A DNA stretch of 64,000 nucleotides from Vanessa cardui (GCF_905220365.1 NC_061127.1:5704001-5768000), one strand, 5' to 3'. Shown: positions 27,134 through 39,086, counted from the first letter of the stretch. Numbers and translations are program-made. The notes: generated from the sequence alone by a model not told the origin.

Positions 27134-28306
27134 AAAGTTAGGTTAAGATACACTCAAAAACCATGTTGTCTTAGATAACTGTAAGAAGCCATCTCCTAAG
27201 TTTTATATTTATGAGATCGTCAATAATTGTTGTACCCCCTAAAATGCTACTAATTTTCATCAACCGTCTTCCTTTGATATTCTAGTTACGTAAAATCCAT
27301 TTAAAAACATATGCTAAAGTATATGATAATGTATAATGCCTGCCAGATTTGAACTTTTGTAGATGCTACTATTTCAAACAGGGGTCTTACTAATTTACTT
27401 CACTTACCCACCCTCTTTACTTTGATCGTTCATTTGGGTAGATGCTGCCAAATTTGAAGTTGATAGATTTTCTCGTCGTACCGGATATTTAGAGCTAAGT
27501 AAAAAGTAATGACTTTTAAATGTGTAAATTCATATTTAAAAATAAATTATCCCACATCTTGTTCTTCACGAATCTGATTGTGGTTTTTTTTTTGTAATAA
27601 TTTAATCGAAAAAGTATTTATTTTAATTTATTTCCCTTTAACGAAAGATAAGTAAAAAGGTCCATTCCGCCCAACAAAAATATAAATGAGAATATAAAAG
27701 ATAATATTATTTAGCTTTCTCCGATATTTTTCCCGGTTTTTTGCTTTTCATTGCTTTCCGTTTTTCATTTCCTTTGGAGAAAATCTTCAGCTTATTAATA
27801 AAAATGGAAAACCTTGTTGCTTAGAAACAAATAGTGAGGTTTAGAGTATAACTAGTTTTGACAATCAAGAGAAGGTAAAACCGACCCGACGACCACAGAG
27901 ACTACCGAAAATTGGACTGAAGGACCCAAGTGAGGCTAGTAATGACCCAATTAACATCCCCTGTGAGCATTTACAAAATATCTTGAAACTCATAAATAAC
28001 TGTTCTTACAATTAGAAGATCTAAATCATTCAATATTAAATAGCCTTGCTTTTTTTAACAGGGTAAGGTTTTTGTGTACGCGTCGTGAACGTAACTAACA
28101 ATGCAGTAGGTATTACTGAGTATCAGTTTTACTAGTGAATAGCAAGTAAAATCTATAAATACACCATTAACATCAATAATATGACCTTAATATTGAAAAT
28201 ATACTGTAAGTAATTAATTTTGTGTCGCTGAAATTACGCTCAATATGTAATTATCGTAACCGCATAATGATGGATCTATCAGATTTACTTGTCAATACAC
28301 AACGCA

Positions 28307-28610
28307 GTCGAGATGGCCCAGTGGTTAGAACGCGTGCATCTTAACCGATGATTGTGGGTTCAAACCCAGGCAAGCACCGCTGATTCATGTGCTTAGTTTG
28401 TGTTTATATTTCATCTCGTGCTCAGCGGTGAAGGAAAACATCGTGAGTAAACCTGCATGTGACAAATTTCATAGAAATTCTGTCACATGTGTATTCCACC
28501 AACCTGCATTGGAACAGCGTGGTGGAATATGTTCTAAAAACCTCTCCTCAAAGGGAGAGGAGGCCTTTAGCCCAGCAGTGGGAATTTACAGGCTGTTGTT
28601 GTTGTTGTTG
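28307..28610 (+). mobile_element. tRNA-derived SINE, family 1 (copy 2 only)
   Basis: Full-length copy with GATGGCCCAGTGGTTAGAAC, GGTTCAAACCC and a GTTGTTGTTGTTG tail, flanked by perfect 10-bp target duplications ACACAACGCA at 28297-28306 and 28611-28620. Copy 1 keeps the single unoccupied site (GCACAACGCA at 14885-14894). Confidence 0.96.
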
Positions 28611-29224
28611 ACACAACGCAATTCACAAATTCGACCAGCAAAGCTTCGAGAAGAAGTACATCCAAGCTATCATTTACACTAGTTAGTAAATAGTACGTTA
28701 AATATAACTCTTGAACGAATTGCGCAACATTATACAAAAATATTTATTTTACAAAGAAATCGGATTCCCATTTGGTACAATACAAGAGATGTGTGTAGCA
28801 TTTGAGATTTGACAAATCGCAGCATAAATTACATCGACTGGAGAACCCTTCGCTATATTTTACTCGCAAGAATATTGTAAAAGTTGTCATCTTGTATTTT
28901 CAACAATTTTATGTCACTGGCATCCAATTATATTATTACATAAGTGCCTTTTAACAGAGATATTTTGTCTAGTCTAGTTTGATAGTTAATTCGCTTTACG
29001 ACCTACAGGATCTGTTTGTGTGTTTAATTCAAATTTTATTACAATAATGTTATAGAATTTAATTTTAATGAGTGCAATTGTGTATTGTTAAACAATAGTT
29101 TTAAGCCCTGGTGTTTGAAAATGTAGGAATTATATACACGTACACGGCGCAAATTGTAATGAAGTTTTATTGAAACTTGTTACAGGTATATTTTTCAAGT
29201 GTTTGAGGATTTCCAACCACGGAC

Positions 29225-29515
29225 TACTTAACTATTCTTAGAACATTAATTTTCACCAAATTCTAATCAAGGCAAATGATTTTGCAAACAAACGAATCTC
29301 GAGGATTTTGCATACTTACCGTTGTTTTATTTCGTTTACATTTATTAAACCTTAATCTTAATCGTTTGCTTACGATAATGCCTATCGTTTTTAATCGACT
29401 TAAAAAATTAGTGTCTTTTCGGGGATGAAGTACCATAGGTATATTTAGAAGCAAAATGTTTATTAAAACTTCCTCAATCTATTATTTTGATGCCATTTAT
29501 TTATGGCAATAGAAT
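29225..29515. other. Copy-2-specific segment of about 290 bp
   Basis: Copy 1 (about 15498-15522) lacks this block, which lies between CCAACCACNGACTA and CAGATTATATAAA. A TAATTTGAC near its right edge is also present in copy 1. No termini or target duplication are seen, so a deletion in copy 1 is plausible. Confidence 0.6.
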
Positions 29516-30304
29516 AATAATTTGACCAGATTATATAAATCGCGTTTTATTCATAGAATTTTCAGCAATATAACTTAGCGAAATCGACTTCGTAATTTCT
29601 TAGTTATATAATATTGCAACGTACGTCAACACCGACGACTTCGCCAACTTTAGTTTTAATTATGTGTCACAGTTTTAATCCTTATCACAATTAAGAATTT
29701 ATTCTATTAAAACAGTTTCTGCTTAATAAAAATACCGTAAGTACTTTACAATAAAGTATTAAAGGATTCTTACAAAAAAATGAATTTATCGAAAAAATCT
29801 ATTGTTATGAATTACTTTAACAAAAATATTTTATTTAACTTGAGATATTAATAATGGAAATAGTTGCAATAGTTCTTATTATAAAATAGCTAATGATCTC
29901 AATAATATATATAATGTACTATCTAATCAAAAAATTTATCATCGTTTGTCATAAACGTTACGATTTATCACTCTTATTTTTAGAAATATTCAGGATGATA
30001 TGAGATGATATTTATATATTATATCGATCATAATACACATAACATATTATCTGTCATATTTTCGTCCATCTAGTTAATTTATGTTCTTACGGGTTTTTTT
30101 TTTAGAAGATCAGTCAGCATCTTTGAAAGTAGGATAATGTATTGTTTTATTGAAACTGATAATAATAGAAAGACCAAGAATCATTTGTCAACGCACAAAG
30201 CATCCAATTTTGAAAATCGATATCAATATGTGCAAATGGGATAACAAACCGGTAATATATCAAAAAATAAAAACACAAATATTATGTAAAAGTAAAAAAT
30301 AAAA

Positions 30305-30746
30305 AGCGTTAATTAAACTTATTTATTATAAGAGAGAAACACTCCAGGTTTAAGAAGAATTGGCAGAAAGAAAAGAAAGAAACTCAGCAGGACCTTTATT
30401 GTTTGTTTATTGTATTATATTTTTTATTTTTTCAGTGTGTAGCGGAGGCGATTCTTTTATTTCCAAGGACTTTTAACATCAAGAAGTGAATATTTTTTAC
30501 AAAGATTCTTCACTGATTTGATTGATTTTTTTGAGCTTTGCAATAGAATAATTTTGACCGTTTTAAAAAGAAATCCCAGCAAACTAACATTATCCTTGTG
30601 TAGTCGGACAACAATAGTAGCAAACTTAAGTCAATTATTGATACAAAAATTATGTACTATTTTTGACAATACATAAATTAAATCATCATAGTAGCAAACA
30701 ATACTATCTTGTCACAACAAATGTAAGGTTATTATTATTATTTTTA
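30305..30746 (-). pseudogene. Decayed LINE fragment (copy 2, part near its 3' end)
   Basis: Paralogue of the copy-1 LINE remnant: the 3' UTR blocks at 30340-30400 (ACACTCCAGGTTTAAGAAG, GAAACTCAGCAGGAC) are followed by degraded RT sequence. It is interrupted at 30746 by a Helitron and resumes at 34261. Confidence 0.75.
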
Positions 30747-31489
30747 TCTATATATATAAAAATGAGTTGCTGTTCGTTAGTCTCGCTAAAACTCCAGAAC
30801 GGCTGGACCGATTTGGCTAATTTTGGTCTTTAATTATTGGTGGAAGTCCAGGGAAGGTTTAAAAGGGGAGTAAGTATGATAAAAATGCTAGGAATATAAT
30901 AAAAATGCTAGGAATATAATAAAAATAAACATCTTTGTTTTTCCTTAGAAATAGATTTATTAGAGAATTACCATTGATTTTCTATGATTATCGATGTTAG
31001 ACAATAAAACATTGATGTTTTAAAATTGATTTTGCATTATTTAAAACATCGCTACGTCTATTTTTCGAATCTATTTCTATAAAAATAAGTAGCATTTTGC
31101 GATGTCACTTTATAACTCAAGAGCGGGCTCACCTATTCAAACTAAATTTTCAGGGTTTGTTTGGACTTTTTAGTAGATGGTTTATGTGAAGTTTGCTCAA
31201 AATCGGTCGAGTGGTTCTTCACTAATCACATTTTTTGTAACAAATGAATTCAATAAATGGCGGATCATTTTGTTAATGGCGATTTTGCAGACGAGCAATT
31301 GTGCTGTTAAATTAAAAAGTAAGTATTAATTAAAAAATGAGTACAGTCATCCACCAGTTTCAATAGGTAATACGTCTTATTTCAATTTGTTATTTAAAAG
31401 TACAGTGTTTGCATTTATTTTCATGTCTAAATATACAGAATAAAGTTACTGCCATGAATTTTTATTATATTTGTATCGATTAATGGTTC

Positions 31490-32040
31490 GTCCACAAGCA
31501 CAAAATTATATCTCGAGATGTGGTAAACTGTATCATCAGTACATCGTGGATCTGAAGAATATATTCAATTGCAAGATGCGATAGCGAATGATGCTAATAT
31601 AAATGACATCGGGCGATTGACTATATTGCGATCTTCGTTTATTGGTTGCCCACGGCATATGAACGAATATGCACAAGACGCAATTTCTTATGTACGAAAA
31701 CTGGTCCACTGTTCATTACATTTACATGTAATCTCCAGTGGGATGATATTAAAAACATTTTATTTGAAGAACAGTCGACAACTGTCGACGTCATGACATT
31801 ACAGCACGTGTTTTTCGGCAAAAATTGAAAGCACTTATGGATTTAATTTAATTATATGTACTCCATTGAATGGCAAAAAAGGGGATTTCCGCATGCACAT
31901 GTATTAATTTGAATGGTACATAAAATTACTCCGGATCAAATCGATAACGTTATATCAGCTGAAATTCCCGATCAAACTCTTGATCCAGAGTTATTTCACG
32001 TTGTCGTTAAAAATATGATACATGGTCTATGCGGTGAGCT
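31490..32040 (+). pseudogene. Broken Helitron Rep coding remnant with HUH motif
   Basis: Frames in order: QDAIANDANINDIGRLTIL, CPRHMNEYAQDAISYVRKL, then a shifted frame with GPLFITFTCNLQWDDIKNIL, then the nuclease motif FPHAHVLI (31889-31909) in another frame followed at once by TGA where Trp is usual, then ITPDQIDNVISAEIPDQTLD and VVKNMIHGLCG. This is the Helitron N-terminal/Rep region with at least two frameshifts and a stop. The helicase half is absent. Confidence 0.85.
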
Positions 32041-32069
32041 ACATATACTCATATGTAGCTCACCGCATA
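32028..32069. repeat. Perfect inverted repeat inside Helitron
   Basis: Arms 32028-32046 and 32051-32069 (GCGGTGAGCTACATAT core) with a 4-nt spacer ACTC. The Rep-like sequence ends in the left arm. Confidence 0.95.
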
Positions 32070-32829
32070 TCTATTTCTCAATTTTAATAATTTCTTCCAG
32101 TCGCAAAAAAAACACCGATGTTATCGATTAACATCGATGTTTAGAGCTCCATACACATCAAGTATCAATGTTCGATATTGATGTCATTATCAACGCCATA
32201 ATCATGCTTTTGTAACACGGGTCATCTTTATAAGTACATGTTTAGGAGATACAAAAAGAACCTTAATTTTATCTAACTTCAATTGTTTACTGTCTATCAG
32301 ATAAATTTTATGTACATAGATTTTTTGATAAATCTTAAGTTTTGTCACATATTACATTTATGTACGCCAACATAGGAGTTTCCCTGTTTCGCGCATGGAC
32401 ATGGATAGGTCGTGTTTTCGCGCGCCAGAAAACCCTCATTTTTGTTTATTTACGCACCACAAAACAAAAAATATAGTTCATCAGTCAGCTTTAAATTGAT
32501 TAATAGAGTGTATTGTTACTGTGTGTGTGTGTCAATATCAAATTGAAAACTTTTAAATAGCCAGTATTTTAGACAAAATTTGTTTTGTAAGTATCTAATT
32601 GTTGTAATGTGACTATTTTTGAGCAATATAAAGTAGAGTCATTCGGGCTAAGTGCACACACTTTACTGTTTTCAGCCTCTTTTCAGAAAAGAATACTTAT
32701 ACGGCTATTCAATTTATAAACGAATAAGTATTATTTTTCATAAAACATAAAAACATAAAACATCCCGTTCAAAAAAATATCCTGTAACAAAAAAATTAAA
32801 ATTTTGATAATAAGTCGGAATGCGGACAG

Positions 32830-33201
32830 TTGACCTACATTGTGGGTAAGTGTGCGGATACCCGTGGGGTAAGTAAACGCAATAGGTTAAAAGCGCATTC
32901 TATAACCAATCAACTTATAACAGAGAAAACTGAAATTAAACAGATTATCCAAAAAAAAATTATAAAGACATTGTCACAAATATCTAGTTTTCTTTTAAAA
33001 CCACTCAAACAAAATTATCCGTCAGGTCCCCAACGTCGTTTCTTTATTCCTTCTTCCACGATTCACAGTCTTGCGCAAGCGCACAACGAGAGACAGCAGT
33101 GGGGACTTGAAAAAATTAGACTGAGGAACTCTATTTTATCCACTATATATGAACAAAACCCTGCTGAAGAACTATCGTCCCACATCCCTACTGAGCCATA
33201 A
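32830..33201 (+). other. Unrecognised 123-codon open frame within Helitron cargo
   Basis: Opens after a TTG codon, without an early ATG. It reads TYIVGKCADTRGVSKRNRL, then a basic stretch, PSGPQRRFF and HNERQQWGLEKIRL. The composition is more protein-like than most chance frames here and the DNA is GC-richer, but I recognise no family. It runs directly into RTE-like reverse-transcriptase sequence. It could be an upstream LINE region, captured exon material or chance. Confidence 0.3.
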
Positions 33202-33510
33202 GCTATAAGCTGTTTTCAAGAGGGATCACGAACCGTCTTGCCCGAAGATTCGACGAATTCCAACCCCCAGGAACAGGGCGGGTTTCGGACCGGATACGGC
33301 ACCATAGACCACATCCATACAGTATGGTAGATTATACAGAAGTCCCATGAGTATAATCGGCCCCTTTGTCATGCATTCATGGTCTATGAGTAGCCCTTTG
33401 ACTCGGTTGAAAAATGTATGTGTGTAGAGTGACGATTTACGCAACGAGGCAGGCAGGAGCTGAATGTCCAGCAGTGGACAAAAACGGGCTGATGATGATG
33501 ATCCTGATGT
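33180..33510 (+). pseudogene. RTE-clade LINE remnant nested in Helitron
   Basis: The plus strand gives YKLFSRGITNRLARRFDEFQ, then GTGRVSDRI (the usual AGFR.GY block, shifted) and ALDSVE (from KAFDSVE), typical of the RTE reverse-transcriptase core but with frameshifts. An internal deletion then joins it to the RTE-like 3' end GAATGTCCAGCAGTGGAC with a short ATG-repeat tail. Non-functional. Confidence 0.75.
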
Positions 33511-34260
33511 TACAAGTGTGCGCATGCGCTAACTTGTAAAAACACACTTTACCCAGAAAGCCAAATATCAAACAAATGACGGCAATTCCCAAACGCTCAA
33601 CATAACCTCTAATCACACTTTACAATCTAAGGAAGAATGTGTATTTGATAAACGAAAGAGTAATTTATCGTAATTACAGAACAGTTTGAGAATCATCGTA
33701 AAAGTATAAGTAAAAGTAAATCAACTAAAATACTCTTTTAGCAATTACTACCAAACAACAAATAATGCGGCGCGCAGGCATGTCGTAACTAATTTACCAT
33801 TTAGGCCCCACTGATTGGTTGAAACAAACCCCTCGCCTCCCGCGCCTTATTCCGGAGATACAGGTGCGCTCGCTTACCCCCTACGACTATATACACCATA
33901 ATAAAACTTGACCACCTATATTTTATCTGTGTTGTATTTAGTGAAATTATATTGATTGGTATTGTAAAGGAGTTTCAAATTAAAGCTTATGGTATAGCCA
34001 GTTTATACTAAATGGTGATGCAAATTTTATGTCGTAAGGACTTAATCATAGCGACATAGCAATTTATCACGCAACCACATGATTACTGTAACATTGAAAA
34101 TATAGAAAAAATTATAGACAGTGTCGTTTTTAATGTAAGTATCAGTTGTTTATTGTTACAGTTCAGATCACCAGTTTCGCTGCGTGTAATGGTTTCTATT
34201 CACATCACATTTGGACCAATTTAAGCATTTTGGCAGTACGAAGTGTGCCGGGTCAGCTAG

Positions 34261-34480
34261 TTTCTTAATATAAATGAGGAAGAGAAATTATCAAAGAATA
34301 GATCCTAGAGAGAACCCATACTCACCGGAACCCCAGCAGATTTCTGGCTATTAACATCAACTTTCTGAATTTGATTGCTCAGGCACAATATCAAAAGTTA
34401 CTAACCAGTGTTACATATTGCACACAATCAAAGTATTCAAGTGGCACAAATCAGGAATCCTGCAAGTCATCCCATGCCTT
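34261..34480 (-). pseudogene. Decayed LINE fragment (copy 2, continuation)
   Basis: Resumes the LINE remnant after the Helitron (TATAAATGAGGAAGAGAA corresponds to copy 1 near 16828), with substitutions and an extra block near 34335-34365. Confidence 0.75.
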
Positions 34481-35331
34481 AAAAAATATTTTTAAACCTT
34501 ATTCATCATTATAAATATACATATGTTTTTAAATATTTATTCTTGTCGAAATTAATATTTTTCATATCCAATTTGTCGCTGGAAATATAACTAATTAGTT
34601 TTGAATGATTAACCGTTGCGGTGCCGTACACCACATAAACCTCATTAATAACTTATATTATATAATACATACGTTGACTTGTTCAAAATAATAATTATTT
34701 ATTAAAATCATCACCTTATAGATGTATGATCATAATTAACTTTAATTATCAAATCAAGATATTGACTAAATAAAACAATATAAGCGTATGTGTATGTATG
34801 TAAACTAACTTATATTGTAATTTAACTATTTCATTATTATATTATTTCATTAGTAGCGAGACAAGTACAACGCTTATTAGCTATGACATTAATTATTTCT
34901 GACAAGACTATACGTGGGAAGATCACAATTAACTTACTCTTGCATTCTTTACTGACAGAGGTCTGGTCTTGTTGAAAGAGTTCAACAACAGTATTTCGGA
35001 ACATAAAAATGCACACCGGATTCAATAGCATTATTCAAATCAAATGAAATCGAATCGAATCAATTTTATTGTAAACTTCACAATGAAGCGTTTTATTCGT
35101 CGATATTTAAATACTACAACCTTTTCGGAAAGCAGTCACCAGCGAGAAGAAATGGCAAAAAACATTTTAACGCAAATGTAAAATATAAATTATATTTTTC
35201 AGTCGAAGTTAAACTAATTTTATTGATACATTGTCGTAGTCAAGCAAATAGTCGCTCGTATCTTTTTACCTACTTATTGGAGTAAATTTTAACAGAATCG
35301 CTATATTTGATTTTGTCTTTACAAGTACTTA

Positions 35332-35527
35332 TCTATATTAATAATATTATAAATGTGAAAGTAACTTTGTCTGTCTGTCGCTCTTGCACAACCAAACCCT
35401 GAACGAAATTTTATGAAATTTGGTATGGAACAAACATGAACTTAAAGAAATGACTTAGGTTACTTTTTTACCTGACACATGTCAAACAACACACTAAAAC
35501 GCGAACGAAGGCGCGGTCGACTACTAG
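35332..35527 (+). mobile_element. Short non-autonomous Helitron
   Basis: Starts TCTATATTAATAATATTATA after A and ends CGGTCGACTACTAG before T. 196 bp with GTCTGTCTGTCG and TTTGGTATGGAAC; same family as 11116-11314. It lies about 77 bp beyond the end of the tandem duplication. Confidence 0.88.
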
Positions 35528-36122
35528 TTGTACATAATTTATTCGGATAAAAATACAATAATTTGGGACTATAGATCAGGTCTGACGATGGGCCAATGAG
35601 ATAGCCAGTAAACATTTGAAACTATACTAGTCAACCACGTTTATTTTAGGTTTGAGAAGTTCCTTCAGTTTTCCTCGGTGACAAGGATGGAGCTAGCGGC
35701 TCTCACTATGGCCCCATAGGGAGCAATGAAAACTGATATTTAATATAGTAATGCAATTCATTTTATTTCTAACTTTTTATAATAGCACGTTTTTTGTAGT
35801 TTTGTAAAGCAATATATTTTATACTTGATTATCCACTTCTAACTTTTAGATTTCCATTATTCTGACAAATAGCGTTATTTATTCGAAATAACCGTTTATT
35901 ATTCGAAAATGTGCGACATTGAAGAATGAGATATGCAGTCGCGTTCTTAATGGATGGTGTGTTTTATCTAGCCAATAAATAATTTTACTGAGACAGGTCA
36001 TTTCGTATGAAATCGTATTTATTTCCAAAACGTTTAACTTTTTGGGGTATTATTATATCGTTCAGAATGAGACTGCGAAGCTTCGAGTCTTCAGCAAATA
36101 TTTATCTATTTGCCTTATTGTA
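35528..36122. other. Intergenic, nothing recognised
   Basis: AT-rich sequence between the short Helitron and the LINE. No gene, repeat or motif that I can support. Confidence 0.6.
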
Positions 36123-36145
36123 GATTTTTGTACTATAATAGCTTA

Positions 36146-37307
36146 TAAACTCAAACTCAAACTCAAATTCCTTTATTCAATATAAAAGCATTACACTTAC
36201 TTATTGATTGTCAAATAAACACTACCACCGGTTCGGAAAAAGGAACACCCTGACCTGAGAAGAACCGGCGAAAGAAACTCAGCGGGTCTTTTTTTTCTGT
36301 TATTTTTTTTTTTTTTTGTCAAATTTATAAGGTACATAGTAGTATATGATTAGAAATAGCCAGGAGGCGATCGTTTCATTCCCAAGGTGTGCTATCAAAC
36401 ATAAACTCGCTAATTGTATAGTAACCTTTTGCACACAAGCGTTCCTTAACAATTTTTTTAAATTTGGCAACAGAAGCATTTTGAACGCTTTCTGGGATCC
36501 TGTTGTAGAAGCGTATACATTGCCCCACAAAAGAGTTACTGACTCTATGCAGTCGAGTAACAGGAGTAACAAGATTGTGTTTGTTCCTTGTACCAATGTT
36601 ATGAGAATCACATTTTCTCATAAAAACATTAATATTTTTCCGTACATACAAAACATTACAAAATATGTATTGAGAAGCAACAGTCAATATCTTAATTTCT
36701 TTAAATCTATGCCTTAATGATTCCTTGGCTCCTAGGTTATAGATTGCGCGAATAGCCCTCTTCTGCAGCACAAATATAGTTTGGATAGCGGCTGCGTTAC
36801 CCCAAAGCATAATACCGTAGGACATTATACTATGAAAGTAACTAAAATATACTAGTCGAGCCGTATCAACATCAGTAAGTAATCTAATTTTTTTGACCGC
36901 AAATGCCGCAGAACTCAGTCTACCCGCCAATCCGTTTATGTGGGGGAGCCACTGTAACTTGGCATCAAGAGTAAGGCCAAGAAATTCAGTTGTTTCAACT
37001 GGATCCATCGATTCCCCATTGATAAGTACATCGGGTTTTACATTTTGCACATTTGGTGTGCTAAATTTTACAATTTTAGTTTTTTTATTATTCAGTCTAA
37101 GATTATTTACGCTAAACCAATGTACTATATCGGACATAGCATTGTTTACATCGTCATACTGAACCTGTTTCCTATTAATTTTAAAAACCAAAGAGGTATC
37201 ATCAGCAAACAATACTATATCATGTTTGTTCCCAACAAGAAAGGGCAAGTCATTTATGTATATGAGGAATAGAAAAGGTCCAAGAATTGATCCTGAAGAA
37301 TTGATCT
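36146..37307 (-). mobile_element. 5'-truncated CR1/Daphne-like LINE
   Basis: Minus-strand LINE with the C-terminal RT coding part, a 3' UTR (GAAACTCAGCGGGTC-type block on the plus strand) and a short tail of GAGTTT repeats at 36146-36165. It is flanked by perfect 23-bp target-site duplications, 36123-36145 and 37308-37330. Truncated at its 5' end, as is usual for target-primed insertion. Confidence 0.95.
36376..37300 (-). pseudogene. LINE reverse transcriptase, C-terminal part (truncated)
   Basis: An intact frame of about 300 codons from the truncation point (SILGPFLFLIYINDL) to a stop at 36376. The catalytic motif FADDTS is present, followed by NNLRLNNKKTKIV and FLGLTLD (RT thumb region) and a C-terminal part with SYGIMLWGNAA and LQKRAIRAIYNLG, as in CR1/Daphne-group LINEs. 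The endonuclease and the N-terminal half of the RT are missing, so it cannot move by itself. The lack of stops and the perfect target duplication point to a recent insertion. The clade assignment is from motif memory, not a search. Confidence 0.88.
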
Positions 37308-37330
37308 GATTTTTGTACTATAATAGCTTA

Positions 37331-38942
37331 GCTATGATAAACAGTAATTTCCTTCTAAGTTGAAATGTATTTGTCTCATCTCATTATTTACCTTTTCATT
37401 TTACTTGTTTTGGCAAGGTTTTTATGCGAGCTGCTAAGGTACCACATACTAAAATATTCTACTATCAGACAACAATGCTCATATAAATCAATTCAAGCTT
37501 AATATTATTGAGTTTACAGTGTGCGAGAGTAACTACCGACACAAAGACATAACATCTTGATTTCCAATTTATGGTGAAGCATGTACTGTGCGAGATATAG
37601 TTGGTACTACCAAGACTAACGAGATGCATATTTGTCAGACTATCATGCTATTTTAAGTCACATAAAATTCTACTGTATGAAACTAGAATACTATACTGAC
37701 GTACAATATACATTCTAGATGGTAGGTCAACAAATGTGAAATTTCATACAGGGGTTTTTTACGTAAAAATGGACTAACTCATTACGGTTTTTTAGTAAAT
37801 TCATCATTGGCCAGAACACAAAAGTCGCATTTTTTTCATAATTATTCATGCACTCTCTTATAACATCTTTAGTGTAATTATTTATCAAACTTAATGAAAC
37901 ATATGTTATATTAGATGATTTTTTTTATGTATCATTACAATACTTAAATATAGCGTACACATATATCTGTCATCATATTAATCTTATCGTCAACTCTCTA
38001 GTTTACCATGTGGAAATACTTTTTCTTCCAACTCTACGTGGGTCAAACCCACGTAGAATTAATAAATTCTCTTCGTTTCTTAGTGAAGACGGTTGTGATA
38101 ATTCATTCATAGACCGCTTGACCCATTCGAGTGTGGAAGCGAAAAGGGTTTCTCTGAAGCTCGCTGAGAATTTATAAAATCTTTCCCGACAAAAGTAAAT
38201 GGTATCATGGTCAGGAAAATTAATTATTTGTGTTAACAAGAAACTTAGCAATTTCATCAGGACAGATAAAAACTGTGAACCTCAGTAGTTATTGCGGTAA
38301 TGTTTTATATTTCATATTGAATAATACTGTTCTGTTCTGCTAAATGCTGGATAAAATTACATAAAAAATGCATACAATAATACTCAATATATATGACTAT
38401 TCAACCTGATTGTACGTAATGGAGCCACCCTCGCTATGCCGGTACGTAATATGCCTCTTTATGCCGCTTCTATAGACAACCAAGTTATAAGAGGAATAAG
38501 AGAAAGTGATGTTAGAGAGGTTTATTTTTAGCGGTGCACCAAAAAAAAGAGTTTCTAAATTTATGTCACATCGCAGACTTGTAAAAGAAGGAATTGATGA
38601 ATACAAAATACAATACAAAAATACATGCAAAATATAAAATATTACGGAGTCCATTACAATGACACTTGGTCTAAAATAAATAATGAAGAAAGTGTGATAT
38701 ACTATAAAACATGAGGAACAAAAGATTTACCTTAATAGTTAATTCTATCAATATTTGTGTAGAAGTCATCAGCCTCATGGTTTCAAATTAATACTTGTGC
38801 ATCATTACCTAGTTAGAATCCAATAAAATCAAAAAGTAATCGAATATAAACTTTTTTTTACTGTAAGGCGCCAAAACGTGGACACTAACTGCGGTAGACA
38901 CGCATCCATTTTAAAATCTCACGACGTTTTACGAAGCCATTT
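37331..38942. other. Intergenic with traces of repeats
   Basis: 37430-37580 shows weak traces of the GGTGGTAGGG family (ACATAACATCTTGATT). A perfect palindrome CTACGTGGGT-CAA-ACCCACGTAG sits at 38033-38057. Two chance frames (38003-38257 and 38397-38654, minus) have no recognisable domain. Confidence 0.5.
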
Positions 38943-39007
38943 ATTCTGATTTTTTTCTTTAAAGATACTTGGAAGACCCAAGTATCTTTAAAGAAAAAAT
39001 TCAGAAT
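38943..39007. repeat. Inverted repeat, 30-bp arms
   Basis: Arms 38943-38972 and 38978-39007, nearly perfect (core CTTTAAAGATACTTGG / CCAAGTATCTTTAAAG), 5-nt spacer. Confidence 0.9.
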
Positions 39008-39086
39008 TGGAATTATATGGAAAAGTTTTAAATTAATTAATATTTTCTATTATAACTTTAAAATTGAACACACAAATATGTATTAA

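Larger units (their letters stand above)
30747..34260 (+). mobile_element. Helitron (copy 2 only) with nested foreign sequence
   Basis: Begins TCTATATATATAAAAATGAG after A (30746) and ends GTGCCGGGTCAGCTAG before T (34261). It interrupts a LINE remnant that is continuous in copy 1 (site near 16825). 3,514 bp. The 5' terminal region matches the Helitron at 48827-52365. It carries a broken Rep N-terminal region (31490-32025), a perfect hairpin at 32028-32069, then unrelated sequence including an RTE-like LINE remnant and GC-richer DNA before the 3' end. Confidence 0.93.
20699..35255 (+). repeat. Tandem segmental duplication, copy 2
   Basis: Direct, head-to-tail copy of the preceding unit, ending with ATAGTCGC at 35248-35255; the following TCGTATC is unique. 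Sequence private to this copy: a Helitron (30747-34260), a family-1 SINE (28307-28610), a family-2 SINE (24903-25120) and about 290 bp near 29225-29515. Both copies share a short Helitron, an old SINE, a foldback MITE and a decayed LINE, so these predate the duplication. Confidence 0.95.

Noticed and set aside
28316..28380. tRNA gene suggested by GGTTCAAACCC
   Set aside because: Family-1 SINE head, repeated at 40819, 45805, 56974 and 60434.
20691..35255. An alternative reading of the duplication as two separate transposons of 14.6 kb
   Set aside because: The unit has no terminal repeats or coding capacity of a large transposon. It contains shared older insertions and an abrupt head-to-tail junction, which fits a segmental duplication.
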